A stretch of DNA of 64,000 nt from Tessaracoccus oleiagri (lineage in GTDB: Bacteria; Actinomycetota; Actinomycetes; Propionibacteriales; Propionibacteriaceae): the NCBI RefSeq assembly GCF_900103275.1, contig NZ_FNGP01000001.1, forward strand, positions 372,001 through 436,000, read 5' to 3'. The position numbers and the translations under genes were made by a program. Shown one piece after another: positions 31,969-40,858 of this stretch. The stretch's first letter is position 1. Every line of letters starts with the position of its first letter. The notes below the pieces were generated by a model. The model was not told where the DNA came from. It ran no database searches and saw only the letters and a list, made by a program, of their open reading frames with translations.

Positions 31969-34900
31969 TCAATAGTTCTTAGAGATGTAGTCGTAGGCGT
32001 CTTCGAACAGGCCTTCGACTTGGTGCATGCCATGCTTCCGGAGTACTGCTCGGACGTTGCGACGCACGAGACGGTCGCCTTCGTTGCTGACGGCCCAGCC
32101 GTCGTAGCTGACGCGGCGGACGATGGCGTCGATGTCGAGCACGACCCGTTCGATGAGTTCGGGGGTGCCGTCGGGGGCGGTTTCGTAGAAGATCTGGGTC
32201 AGAGCGCCAACGCGCGGGTCGGGGAGGAGGTCGAGGCCGTCGCGGCCCGCTTCCCGTTCGGCCTTCTCGGCCTCGGTCACGTCGCTGGCGAGCTGGAATG
32301 CCTCCCGCAGCCATTCGATCGACTGCTGGGCTGCAGCCAGCGTGCGTTCACGGAGCCGTTCGAGCCGTTCGGCCAGCGACTTGTAGACAGGGTGGTCGCC
32401 GTTGGGGCCGGCGAGTTTCTTCTTGAGCCGGTTGGCGATGGAGTCGATCACGTCGGAGGCGGTCTTGCCCTCCAGCGCCTTCTCGGAGTCGATGAGTCCC
32501 TCGTCGATGAGCTTCTGGGCGGCCTCAGCGTCGGCGATGACAACGGTCTTGGCTTTGGTGACGGTGATGTCGGACATGTGGTCGTGCACCAGCCGTAGGG
32601 TCTTGGCCCCGAGCTGGTGCCAGAGCAGTTCGTTCATGCCGCCGGAGGGCTGGAGGGAGCTGTAGACGGCGGCGAGGAACCGGTACGTGCGGCGGTGCGG
32701 CAGGAGGGACTCGTGCGGGTGGATCGCTTCCCAGATGCCCTCGAGCATGGTGAACTCGCCGGCGAAGTCGTCCTGCGCCTTGGGTCCGGGCATCCGGGCC
32801 TGGGCATCGATCAGGGTCGCGGCGTCGGCCTTGGTGGTGTCGATCCCGGCGAACCGCTTCATGGTGTCCGCGAGCTGTGCTTCGAAGGCGGCGAGGAGGC
32901 CGGCGATGTCGATCTCGGCGGTGGGCTGGTCGCCGTCGGCTGGGGCCATGGCGCGGGCGAACCCGGAGCCGAGGCCGACGTAGTCGACGATGATGCCGTA
33001 GCGCTTGGACTGCTTCGTGTCGGGGTTGCGCCAGTTGCGGTTGGTGCGGGTGATCGTCTGGAACAGGGTGTGTTCCTTCAGCGGCTTGTCCAGGTACATC
33101 ACGCCCTCGATCGGGGCGTCGAACCCGGTGCCGAGCTTGGAGGTGCACACCAGGAACTTCAGCGGATCCTGGTGGGTGCGGAACCGCTTCAACAGGGCGA
33201 GCTCCTCGGCTTCCGACAGCGCGTACTTGGCCCACTCGTCGGGTTCGTCCTTGCTGGTGCCGACGGTCATCACCACCGCTACCTCGTCCCGAACCGGCGC
33301 CTCCACCAACCGGTCGCCCTGCTCTTCCCACTCGGCCAGTTGGCGCTGGTAGCGGTCGTGGAGGAGCTGGTCGAGGGTCTCGACGTAGGCTACGCAGGCC
33401 GTCCGGTCGACGACCACGACCTGGGCCTTCATCCCCAGCGGGTCGACGGTGTCGTAGAAGTGGTCGACGATGTCGGCACACACGGCCTCGACCCGTTCCG
33501 GGTTGGAGAAGAACGTCGCGGTGCGCGCGGCCCGGCCCGTGAGGTACTCCTGCTCGTCCTCGTCGAGCCCTTCCGCGGCGGCGAGGGCGGCGAAGGCCTG
33601 GTCGAGGTCGTCGGTGGCGAGGTTGAACTCGACCTTGCGCGGGGCGACGTGGATGGGGACCGTCATCCCGTCACGGATGGAGTCCTCGCTGCTGTACGTG
33701 TGGAGCGTCTTGGCGGGGTCTTGGTCGTCGCCGAAGGTGGCGAAGGTGTTGCGTTTGAGCTTGACGATGGGGGTGCCGGTGAAGGCGAACAGGTTCGCGT
33801 TCGGCAACGCCGCCCGCATCGCGATCCCCAGATCGCCCTCTTGGGTGCGGTGCGCCTCATCGACCAGCACGATGATGTTGGAGCGTTCGTTGAGGAGTGG
33901 GGCGCCGGCGAACTTGTGGACGGTGGTGAAGATGATGCCCCGCTGGTCACGTCGCAGCATCTCCCGTAGCTCGCCACTGGTGTTGGGGACGAGGAGGCGG
34001 GGCATGTTGGTGGTGCGGAACTGGTCCCACATCTGCGCCACTAGCTGGACCCGGTCCGCGACGAGGATGATGGTGGGGTTGTTCATGCCGGGGTCGCGCA
34101 GCAGCTTCCCCGCGGCGAACACCATGGCGAGGGTCTTCCCGGAGCCCTGGGTGTGGTAGATCAGGCCCTTGGATCGGTTGGGGTCGTGGACGCGGTCGAC
34201 GATCAGCTTGACCGCCTCGTACTGGGTGTAGCGGGCTAGGATCTTGTGCAGCGACGCCCCCTCGTTGCTGTCGGGGGTCTCGAACAGCGTGAAGTCCCCG
34301 AGCAAGTCGAGCAACGTCTCCGGCGCCAGCAGCGACTGCGCCTTGCCGATGACGTTCGCCAAGCTTGGGGTGTCGAGCTCGGGCCCCCAGGTGTGCCACT
34401 GGTCGACCGGGGCGCCGACGCCGGCGTACCGCAGCGACTTGCCCTCGGAGGCGAACACCAGCGTGTTGGCGGTGAAGAACTGCGGCCAGCCCGGCTGGTA
34501 CACCTCCAACAGCTCGAGCGCGCCGGTCAGCCACGACACCTTCTGGTTCGTCGGCGTCTTCAACTCCCCGACGGCGAGGGGGAAGCCGTTGACCCACAGC
34601 ACCACGTCGAAGCGGGCCTTGTGCCCGGGCACCCCGAAGGTGACCTCGTCGGAGACCACCAGGCGGTTGTTGCCCGGTGTCTCGAAGTCGATCAGCCGCA
34701 CGATGGCAGGGTCGTCGGTGCCGAGGAACTGGTAGGTGCGCAGCCCGCGGAGCCAGGCGGACAGGTCCCGGTTCGCCTCCACCAGCCCGGAGTCGCCCGC
34801 ACCGATCGAGATCGCCCGCAAGTGCTGCAGCACCTCCTGCGCCCGCTCCGGCACCTCCCCGATCACCGGATTCAGCCGGACCAGGGCGTCGACCACCTCC

Positions 34901-35028
34901 GACTCGACCCACGGGGCATCGTCAGAACGATCCAGGGCTGGGCCGTGGATGTGGGTCCAGCCGACGTCGACCAGGCCTTGGATGAGTGGGGTCTGCAGGC
35001 TGGTGATCTCGCCGAGCTTCGCAGTCAT
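31969..35028 (-). CDS. hsdR: Type I restriction enzyme R subunit
   Basis: 1019 residues: the motor and nuclease subunit that translocates and cleaves DNA unmodified at the HsdS target. The N-terminal PD-(D/E)xK nuclease is RFDVVLWVNGFPLAVGELK (139-157; D141, E155, K157). The SF2 motor has Walker A QGSGKT (294-299), DEAHR (390-394), FAFTGTPIV and a C-terminal helicase half with KFLVCTSKLGTGFDAP and ITRTNRNWR. A helical C-terminus follows for assembly. Last gene of the hsdM-hsdS-hsdR operon, starting 2 bp after the hsdS stop. All motifs intact. Confidence 0.96.
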   Translation of the reverse strand: MTAKLGEITSLQTPLIQGLVDVGWTHIHGPALDRSDDAPWVESEVVDALVRLNPVIGEVPERAQEVLQHLRAISIGAGDSGLVEANRDLSAWLRGLRTYQFLGTDDPAIVRLIDFETPGNNRLVVSDEVTFGVPGHKARFDVVLWVNGFPLAVGELKTPTNQKVSWLTGALELLEVYQPGWPQFFTANTLVFASEGKSLRYAGVGAPVDQWHTWGPELDTPSLANVIGKAQSLLAPETLLDLLGDFTLFETPDSNEGASLHKILARYTQYEAVKLIVDRVHDPNRSKGLIYHTQGSGKTLAMVFAAGKLLRDPGMNNPTIILVADRVQLVAQMWDQFRTTNMPRLLVPNTSGELREMLRRDQRGIIFTTVHKFAGAPLLNERSNIIVLVDEAHRTQEGDLGIAMRAALPNANLFAFTGTPIVKLKRNTFATFGDDQDPAKTLHTYSSEDSIRDGMTVPIHVAPRKVEFNLATDDLDQAFAALAAAEGLDEDEQEYLTGRAARTATFFSNPERVEAVCADIVDHFYDTVDPLGMKAQVVVVDRTACVAYVETLDQLLHDRYQRQLAEWEEQGDRLVEAPVRDEVAVVMTVGTSKDEPDEWAKYALSEAEELALLKRFRTHQDPLKFLVCTSKLGTGFDAPIEGVMYLDKPLKEHTLFQTITRTNRNWRNPDTKQSKRYGIIVDYVGLGSGFARAMAPADGDQPTAEIDIAGLLAAFEAQLADTMKRFAGIDTTKADAATLIDAQARMPGPKAQDDFAGEFTMLEGIWEAIHPHESLLPHRRTYRFLAAVYSSLQPSGGMNELLWHQLGAKTLRLVHDHMSDITVTKAKTVVIADAEAAQKLIDEGLIDSEKALEGKTASDVIDSIANRLKKKLAGPNGDHPVYKSLAERLERLRERTLAAAQQSIEWLREAFQLASDVTEAEKAEREAGRDGLDLLPDPRVGALTQIFYETAPDGTPELIERVVLDIDAIVRRVSYDGWAVSNEGDRLVRRNVRAVLRKHGMHQVEGLFEDAYDYISKNY

Positions 35029-35030
35029 GG

Positions 35031-36197
35031 CTACGCCGCCTCCAGATGGGTGCCGATAAGGTCGTCATACGAAACAGGAATCTCATGCTCCCCTAACAAC
35101 AATGCGGCCAGAAGATTAGAGCGCAGGGTGCGGAGGTCTCTCAGCACGCCGTCGGTCGACTCGGCTATCGACAGTAGCGCGTTGAGTTCTGCGGAGAGCT
35201 TCTCCTGCGTTTCCAGAGTCGGTGGGGAGTAGCGCTGAGCCAGGATTACGCCTTTGGAAAGATTTGGCTGGGCCGCTCCTGTCGCCAATCCCTTGAGCCG
35301 CTCCGAGTCGGCCCGGAGGAGATGGTAAAGAAAGTCCGGCGTCATTAGCTCACCGTTCGGGATCAGCGCCAGTACAGCCTGGTTCGTGGCTGCGTCGATC
35401 CCCAGTCTCCCAATCTGCGCCGCCGTGGCCCCATACATCGCCATCAAGACGGTGCCCGCGGGTACCAGCCAGGCCGAAGACGAAGCGAGAGCGGCCTCGG
35501 TTAGGGTCTCTTCCGTCCTGACGATGACCTCGCCACCGACTTCGCCAGACTTGACCCACGGGATCGCGCCGCCAAACAGCTCCTTGTTCTTCCTTGAAGG
35601 AGTCCCACCGGCCTTTGCGACCTCGAGTAGGTCACCCAACTCCACCGATGTATCGCCCGGCATTGACATCGACTGCCCTCGGGCGCGGTACGCGTGGAGA
35701 GCGCGAGCTCCCTGTAGTTCGGTGGCTTCGATGGTGTCGTCGAGGGCGGCGATCAGGTCCACGATCCGCCGCTGCTCCACCAACGGCGGCAGCTGCAGCG
35801 GGACGGTGGCCAAGTTCTTCTGTGACAGAGAAACGTTCGCCGTACCCTTCATCAACGGCACGATGAGCTCGTCTCGTCGGTGGTCAAGAAGGAGCCAGAG
35901 GTACTTCATGTCGACAGGTGCCCCGGGTTTCGCGGTGCAGGCGGTGATGATGTTGGCGACCGCGAACTTGCCCGACTCGTAGTGAACGCGCTTGAGGGAA
36001 GCGTGCCCATGACCGGTAGACGAGACCATGGGCACGCAGACTGCTTCACCATCGAACTGGTACTCGTCTGAGCTCGACCGCTTCTCCGCAGTGACGACCA
36101 GCGGGTATTGACCCGGCCTGGCCTTCAGCGTGGGGGTGGCGCCCTTTGCGAGGTGGCAGATCTCACCCAGCGTTGTCTTGAACCATCCGTCACGCAT
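35031..36197 (-). CDS. hsdS: Type I restriction specificity subunit S
   Basis: 388 residues with two target-recognition domains, each followed by a conserved coiled-coil spacer (LPPLVEQRRIVDLIAALDDTIE near 136 and SPPTLETQEKLSAELNALLS near 325). Each TRD reads one half of the bipartite recognition site. Start ATG 36197 overlaps the hsdM end by 8 bp. GC is a little lower and codon use more mixed than in hsdM and hsdR, as usual for exchangeable specificity genes. The recognised sequence cannot be predicted by eye. Confidence 0.94.
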   Translation of the reverse strand: MRDGWFKTTLGEICHLAKGATPTLKARPGQYPLVVTAEKRSSSDEYQFDGEAVCVPMVSSTGHGHASLKRVHYESGKFAVANIITACTAKPGAPVDMKYLWLLLDHRRDELIVPLMKGTANVSLSQKNLATVPLQLPPLVEQRRIVDLIAALDDTIEATELQGARALHAYRARGQSMSMPGDTSVELGDLLEVAKAGGTPSRKNKELFGGAIPWVKSGEVGGEVIVRTEETLTEAALASSSAWLVPAGTVLMAMYGATAAQIGRLGIDAATNQAVLALIPNGELMTPDFLYHLLRADSERLKGLATGAAQPNLSKGVILAQRYSPPTLETQEKLSAELNALLSIAESTDGVLRDLRTLRSNLLAALLLGEHEIPVSYDDLIGTHLEAA

Positions 36198-37677
36198 TGA
36201 AGCCGGCCGCCTTCAGCTTCTCGTCCAGCACAGCCTCCGCCGCCCGCAGCGCCTCCCGCGACTCGAGGTACGACACGAGCGCCGCCTCGACATCGACTTC
36301 GGCGGCCGTCTCGGTCTGGATGTAGCGGCCGATGTTCAGGTCGAACCCGTTGCCCTCGATCTCGGCGAGGTCGACGAGCCGCAGGTGCAGCCCGCCCTCC
36401 CCGTCGAGGTCCTCGCCCCGTTCGTACGCGGAGTGGATGATGTCGATGTCCTCGTCGCTCATTAGGTTCTGGTTCTTCCCCGCCCGGTACCGGGAGGAGG
36501 CGTCGATGAACAGCACCTTGCCCTGCCGTTCGGCCGGTTTGGTCTTGCGGAAGATCAGCAGCGCGACCGGGATGGAGGTGGAGTAGAACAGGTTGTTCGG
36601 CAACCCGATCACAGCCTCGAGGTAATCCTTCCGCAGGAGGCATTCGCGGATGGCGCCTTCCTTGCCGCCGCGGAACAGGACGCCGTGCGGCATCACCACA
36701 CCGACCCGGCCGGTGGTCTCCTTGACGGAGCTGATCATGTGCTGGATCCAGGCGAAGTCGCCGTTCTTCGCCGGCGGGACCCCGCAGAACGCCCGGTTGT
36801 AGGGGTCGTTGGCCCAGGTGTCGGCGCCCCAGTTCTGCAAGGAGAAGGGCGGGTTGGCGATCACCAAGTCGAACTGGTCGAGCTTGCCCTTGGTGACGAA
36901 CTTGGGTTCGCGGAAGGTGTCGCCGCGGCGGATGGTGAAGTCCTCGAGCCCGTGGAGGTAGAGGTTCATCTTCGCGATCGCGGTGGTGGTGAGGTTGATC
37001 TCCTGCCCGTGCAGCCGCAGCGTGCGATGGTCACCACCGGCGGCCTTGACCGCGTTGATCGTCTCGACGAGCATCCCGCCGGAGCCGCAGGCCGGGTCGA
37101 CGATCGTCTCCCCCGGCTTCGGGGCCAATATCTTCACCAGCAGGTGCACCACATGGCGCGGGGTGAAGAACTCGCCGGCCTTCTTCCCGGAGGCTTCGGC
37201 GAACTCCCGCAGCAGGTACTCGTAGGCGGCACCCAGCATGTCCCCTTCGACGTGGTCCGGGTCGAGCTGGACGCCGTGGAAGGCGTCGAGGAGAGCGACG
37301 AGCGCGGTTTCGGGGAGGCGGTCGGTGTTGGCCCATTTGACGTCGCCGAACACCCCGGCGAGCCCGGGATTGGCGCTCTCGATGCGCTGGAGGGCGTCGT
37401 TGAGCTTCACCCCGGTGTGGTTGACGGTCTGATGCACGTCATCCCAGTGCCAGCCGGGCGGAATGATGAAGGGCTGGTAGTCGTCGGCCTCGATCTCGTC
37501 GGTGAGGTCATCGCCCCACTCGTCGACGGCGATCTGGTGCCAGTAATCCCAAGTGTCCGAGATCCACTTGAAGAACAACACGGGGAACACATACGCCTTG
37601 AAATCTCCCGGGTCCACCGGGCCGCGCAGCGCATTCGCCGCACCCCACAGGACCGATTCCAGCCGTTGCTGAGTCAT
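36190..37677 (-). CDS. hsdM: Type I restriction N6-adenine methyltransferase M subunit
   Basis: 495 residues from ATG 37677. The N-terminal HsdM bundle (WGAANALRGPVDPGDFKAYV) is followed by the methyltransferase domain: FFTPRHVVHLLV, the SAM-binding loop VDPACGSGGML (about 194-204) and the catalytic NPPF (275-278), the adenine-specific form. It methylates host DNA at the HsdS site and forms the M2S core. A TTG three codons upstream (37686) is an alternative start. First gene of the operon. Confidence 0.95.
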   Translation of the reverse strand: MTQQRLESVLWGAANALRGPVDPGDFKAYVFPVLFFKWISDTWDYWHQIAVDEWGDDLTDEIEADDYQPFIIPPGWHWDDVHQTVNHTGVKLNDALQRIESANPGLAGVFGDVKWANTDRLPETALVALLDAFHGVQLDPDHVEGDMLGAAYEYLLREFAEASGKKAGEFFTPRHVVHLLVKILAPKPGETIVDPACGSGGMLVETINAVKAAGGDHRTLRLHGQEINLTTTAIAKMNLYLHGLEDFTIRRGDTFREPKFVTKGKLDQFDLVIANPPFSLQNWGADTWANDPYNRAFCGVPPAKNGDFAWIQHMISSVKETTGRVGVVMPHGVLFRGGKEGAIRECLLRKDYLEAVIGLPNNLFYSTSIPVALLIFRKTKPAERQGKVLFIDASSRYRAGKNQNLMSDEDIDIIHSAYERGEDLDGEGGLHLRLVDLAEIEGNGFDLNIGRYIQTETAAEVDVEAALVSYLESREALRAAEAVLDEKLKAAGFNA

Positions 37678-37982
37678 CCTCGCCAACGCGCTTCACTCAC
37701 TTCCGCTTATTGGTGACACTCGCACGAGCCTTGTGCGGGTCGGTTACCAAGCGATTGTCTCAGAAGCCACTCCGCTTTTCCTCTTTCGGTCTATGTCCCG
37801 AAGATTGTCGGAGGCGCCTGTCATGCTTTTTGCAGGTCAAGAGTCGCGGCCGGAACTCCTCGGGGTGGTCGCGCAGCAACCGGAGCCGCTCCGGTGCTTC
37901 CCGAGGAAGACCCGGCCACCACGAACCTGTGGAGGTCAAGCGGCCTCGCACCGTCGAGGCACGGTGACGAGGAGTCTTCGAC
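37678..37982. other. Divergent intergenic region between hsdM and an unknown gene
   Basis: 305 bp that must hold the hsd operon promoter on the minus strand and the promoter of the plus-strand gene. A good RBS, ACGAGGAG, is at about 37968. A minus-strand ORF fragment here (LRLLRDHPEEFRPRLLTCKK) has coding flavour but no start or family, and may be a remnant. Confidence 0.4.
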
Positions 37983-38834
37983 ATGTCCCCACATCCCCTG
38001 CGCCCGGGAGAGGGCCAATTCCCTCCGGACCAGATCCGAGTGCCCATCCCGCCCACCCGCTTCCAGGCGAGCGAGACCGGCATCCTGCGCCAACCGCCCG
38101 ACGTGCCGGTGGTCGAGTCCTACCGGCAGACCGTCGTGCGCATCTGGCCCCAAGGGGGCGAGCACCCCGCGTTCGACCTCGTCCCCGACCCGGAGTCCGA
38201 CACGACCGACACCCCGGCCGCGCTCTTCGGCGACGACACCGTCGAGGTGTTCGTCCTCTCCGGCGTGAAGGCGTTCCGCAGCCTCACCACCCGTACCGAG
38301 GACGCCGAAACCTTGCACGCCCTGCACTGGCGGCTCGACTTTCAGGGCTGGGACTGGTGCCCCACCGTCGCCACCTCCCCGGACCGGCAATGGGTCGAAG
38401 GCGGCGCCCTGGTGCGCAACTGCGACCTGGAGGAGGCCCAAGACCAGGCACGGTTCCACGGACAGAACGTCATCCTGCGCTGGGACGAGCACGGCATGGC
38501 GCCCGCGCCCACCCTGCCCGGAGTCGACGTCGGCGATCCCACCCCCGTACCCGTCCGGCTGGTGCCGGCGCGCACCGGCTGCCCGCTGCGCAGGGGCGCG
38601 GACGACGGGCCGTGCAAGGTCTACGGCGGACCGTGGACCAGCGCCTCGATCGCAGCGGCCCACGTTTGGGGCCAGCACCGCGCCATGCTCCTCGACGCCT
38701 TCGGCTGCGACGTCTGCCACGGCGAAGGCGGCCGCAACACCCGAGGGGCGACCGACCTCTTCACCCCCTCCCGCGAGGGCGGCTGGCAGTGGGGCGTCCC
38801 ACGGACCCGCGAGAGATTAGGCGCCGACGAATGA
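37983..38834 (+). CDS. Hypothetical protein at the edge of the restriction locus
   Basis: 283 residues, soluble, no recognised family. The N-terminus is Pro-rich, with PPTRFQASETGILRQ. Later come DWCPTVATSPDRQWVEGGALVRN and three cysteines near CPLRRGADDGPC and FGCDVC, the last in GCDVCHGEGGRNTRGATDLF. ATG 37983 has ACGAGGAG about 8 nt upstream. It is divergent from hsdM with normal high GC. It could be a defence accessory or an unrelated chromosomal gene. Confidence 0.6.
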   Translation: MSPHPLRPGEGQFPPDQIRVPIPPTRFQASETGILRQPPDVPVVESYRQTVVRIWPQGGEHPAFDLVPDPESDTTDTPAALFGDDTVEVFVLSGVKAFRSLTTRTEDAETLHALHWRLDFQGWDWCPTVATSPDRQWVEGGALVRNCDLEEAQDQARFHGQNVILRWDEHGMAPAPTLPGVDVGDPTPVPVRLVPARTGCPLRRGADDGPCKVYGGPWTSASIAAAHVWGQHRAMLLDAFGCDVCHGEGGRNTRGATDLFTPSREGGWQWGVPRTRERLGADE

Positions 38835-38885
38835 GCTGGCCGACGATCTGCGACCCCCGAGAGTCTCAATAAATCCCATTCATGA

Positions 38886-38895
38886 TCATCTTTTA
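38886..38895 (+). promoter_or_regulatory. Candidate shared operator motif, copy 1
   Basis: TCATCTTTTA, 106 bp upstream of the sugar permease start. It matches TCATCTTCTA at 48011-48020 between the second DeoR gene and the GH31 gene. Both lie in AT-rich promoter DNA of the same sugar locus, so they may bind the same DeoR regulator. Confidence 0.3.
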
Positions 38896-39000
38896 CCATT
38901 CTCGCCACAACCTTTGACATGGGCACGTCGCTCAAGACAGACTCTGTCGCGTAAGGAAGGGCATCGATGCCTCACAAATACTCACAGAGATGTGTATAAA

Positions 39001-39906
39001 ATGTTGCAAACTGCGACTACCTCGGAGCGTCGGGGGGTGAAGTTGGGTGATGGAGCCTTCGCTCTACTGCTGACGCTTCCCGGGTTCGCCCTCCTGTGCG
39101 CGGTAGTGGTTTACCCACTCGTGTCGGCACTGGTGAGTGCCTTCTTCGAGGAGAGCCTCCTCTACCCCGGACGCGACTTCGTAGGTCTTGACAACATAAC
39201 GGCCGTGCTGAGTGGGGACTTTCTCCGCCTACTTGGGCAGACGATGACGTTCACCGTGGGCACCACGCTGCTGCCGTTCATCATCGGCTTCGGCCTAGCG
39301 TTGGCGCTCAACACGAAGATCAAGGGCGCCAAGGCCTTGCGCGGTCTGATGCTCATCCCGTGGCTGGTTCCCGGCGTCGTCGTCTCCTTCCTGTGGATGT
39401 GGATCTTCAACGCAAACTATGGAGTCCTCAACGCACTTCTCGAAGGTCTCGGTGCGATCGGGGCGCCGCAGGCTTGGCTTGCCCACCCCGACACCGCGAT
39501 GGTTGCGGTCATCGTGGCCAAGACCTGGCAGAGCTTCCCGTGGATGATGGTCATGTTGCTCGCCGGTCTCCAGACTGTGCCGCCGGAACTGTACGAGGCG
39601 GCAGAGGTGGACGGCGCCGGCGTCGTACGGCGCTTCGCGTCGATCACCGTGCCGCACCTGCGAGGCATCATCGGGCTCGTCATCCTGTTGGAGTTCATCT
39701 GGAACTTCCAGCACTTTGACATCATCTACGTCCTTACCGGCGGCGGGCCCGCTGGATCCACCCATACGTTCGCCACTGCGGTCTACGACACCGCATTCCG
39801 CGGCTTCGATCTCGGAATGGCCGGCGCGCTTGGTCTGCTGTGGATGTTGCTCCTAGGGATCCTCGTGGTGCTCTACATCCACTTCTCCGAGAAGGGGGAA
39901 AAGTGA
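39001..39906 (+). CDS. Carbohydrate ABC transporter permease, MalF/UgpA type (second importer)
   Basis: 301 residues with six predicted helices. The EAA loop is EAAEVDGAGVVRRFASITVP at about 202-221, followed by VLTGGGPAGSTHTFATAVYD. ATG 39001 is chosen; the in-frame extension to 38914 would read through the probable promoter (a TTGACA is at 38914). It lacks a strong Shine-Dalgarno, so initiation may be weak or nearly leaderless. It overlaps the next permease by 1 bp. Confidence 0.92.
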   Translation: MLQTATTSERRGVKLGDGAFALLLTLPGFALLCAVVVYPLVSALVSAFFEESLLYPGRDFVGLDNITAVLSGDFLRLLGQTMTFTVGTTLLPFIIGFGLALALNTKIKGAKALRGLMLIPWLVPGVVVSFLWMWIFNANYGVLNALLEGLGAIGAPQAWLAHPDTAMVAVIVAKTWQSFPWMMVMLLAGLQTVPPELYEAAEVDGAGVVRRFASITVPHLRGIIGLVILLEFIWNFQHFDIIYVLTGGGPAGSTHTFATAVYDTAFRGFDLGMAGALGLLWMLLLGILVVLYIHFSEKGEK

Positions 39907-40814
39907 TGATGACCCAGATCTCCACAGCTCGGGCTCCACGGCTCAGTAGAAGCCGCCAGGTTGCAGTCGAACACGGGTCGTCGCGGCGACAGTCCAACGG
40001 GACATCCGTGGCCGCCTGGTTGGCGGTGATCGTTTTCGGCGGCTTCGCGATGCTGCCGGTCTACTGGTTGTTCGCAACGTCACTGACGCCCCGCGCGGAG
40101 GTGTTCTCGTATCCGCCGAAGCTCTTCCCGAGCAGTCCGACCCTCGACGCCTACCGGGCCTTGATCGACAATCCTGCGCTGTTCGCGTATTTGCGCAACA
40201 GCATCATCGTCTCGGTCATCACGGCTGTACTCTCAGTCATCGTCTCCGCCTTCATGGGCTACTCGTTCTCCAAGTTCCGCTATCGCGGGCGCCGCTCTCT
40301 GATGTACCTCGTGCTCAGCTCGCAGATGTTCCCGCAGGCGCTGCTGCTCGTAACCCTGTACAGCGTCTTCAGCGCGTACAACTTGCTGAACACCTACACC
40401 GCGCTCGTGCTCTCGTTCACCACCTTCACGCTGCCCCTGTGCGTGTGGATGCTGAAGGGCTTCTTTGACACCATTCCCAATGACCTCATCGAGGCCGCCA
40501 AGGTGGACGGCGCGACGAGGCTCAGGACATTCTTCGTCGTTGTTCTTCCCCTCGCTGCACCGGGCCTCGTGGCGGCCGGACTATTCGCCTTCGTCCGCGG
40601 CTGGAACGACTTCATCTTCGCCCTGACCCTGGCCGGTCCGGACAAGCAGACGTTGCCCCCTGGACTGGTCAACACATATATCGGGGAGGCCTCGACCGCT
40701 TGGCCCGAATTGATGGCCGCTTCCTTGGTGGTCTCACTCCCGGTCGTCATCGGATTCATCGCTCTCCAACGGTTCCTCGTTGGCGGGCTCACGGCAGGCG
40801 CGGTCAAAGGCTGA
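39906..40814 (+). CDS. Carbohydrate ABC transporter permease, MalG/UgpE type (second importer)
   Basis: 302 residues. A polar N-terminal extension of about 35 residues is followed by six helices. The EAA loop is EAAKVDGATRLRTFFVVVLP at about 195-214, then RGWNDFIFALTLAG, ending LTAGAVKG. ATG 39906 uses AAGGGGG at 39892-39898; ATG 39909 is one codon later. It forms the membrane channel with the preceding permease. The binding-protein gene follows after 44 bp. Confidence 0.92.
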   Translation: MMTQISTARAPRLSRSRQVAVEHGSSRRQSNGTSVAAWLAVIVFGGFAMLPVYWLFATSLTPRAEVFSYPPKLFPSSPTLDAYRALIDNPALFAYLRNSIIVSVITAVLSVIVSAFMGYSFSKFRYRGRRSLMYLVLSSQMFPQALLLVTLYSVFSAYNLLNTYTALVLSFTTFTLPLCVWMLKGFFDTIPNDLIEAAKVDGATRLRTFFVVVLPLAAPGLVAAGLFAFVRGWNDFIFALTLAGPDKQTLPPGLVNTYIGEASTAWPELMAASLVVSLPVVIGFIALQRFLVGGLTAGAVKG

Positions 40815-40858
40815 CCGTTCGAAACCGGCCACAACAACCGAAAGGAAACACCCCACCC

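Noticed and set aside
29491-38834. Prophage or integrative element
   Set aside because: No integrase, phage structural gene, tRNA target or flanking repeats were found. Only defence-type genes are seen.
38914-39000. Longer N-terminus for the sugar permease
   Set aside because: The extension covers a TTGACA-like promoter element, and its residues are not permease-like.
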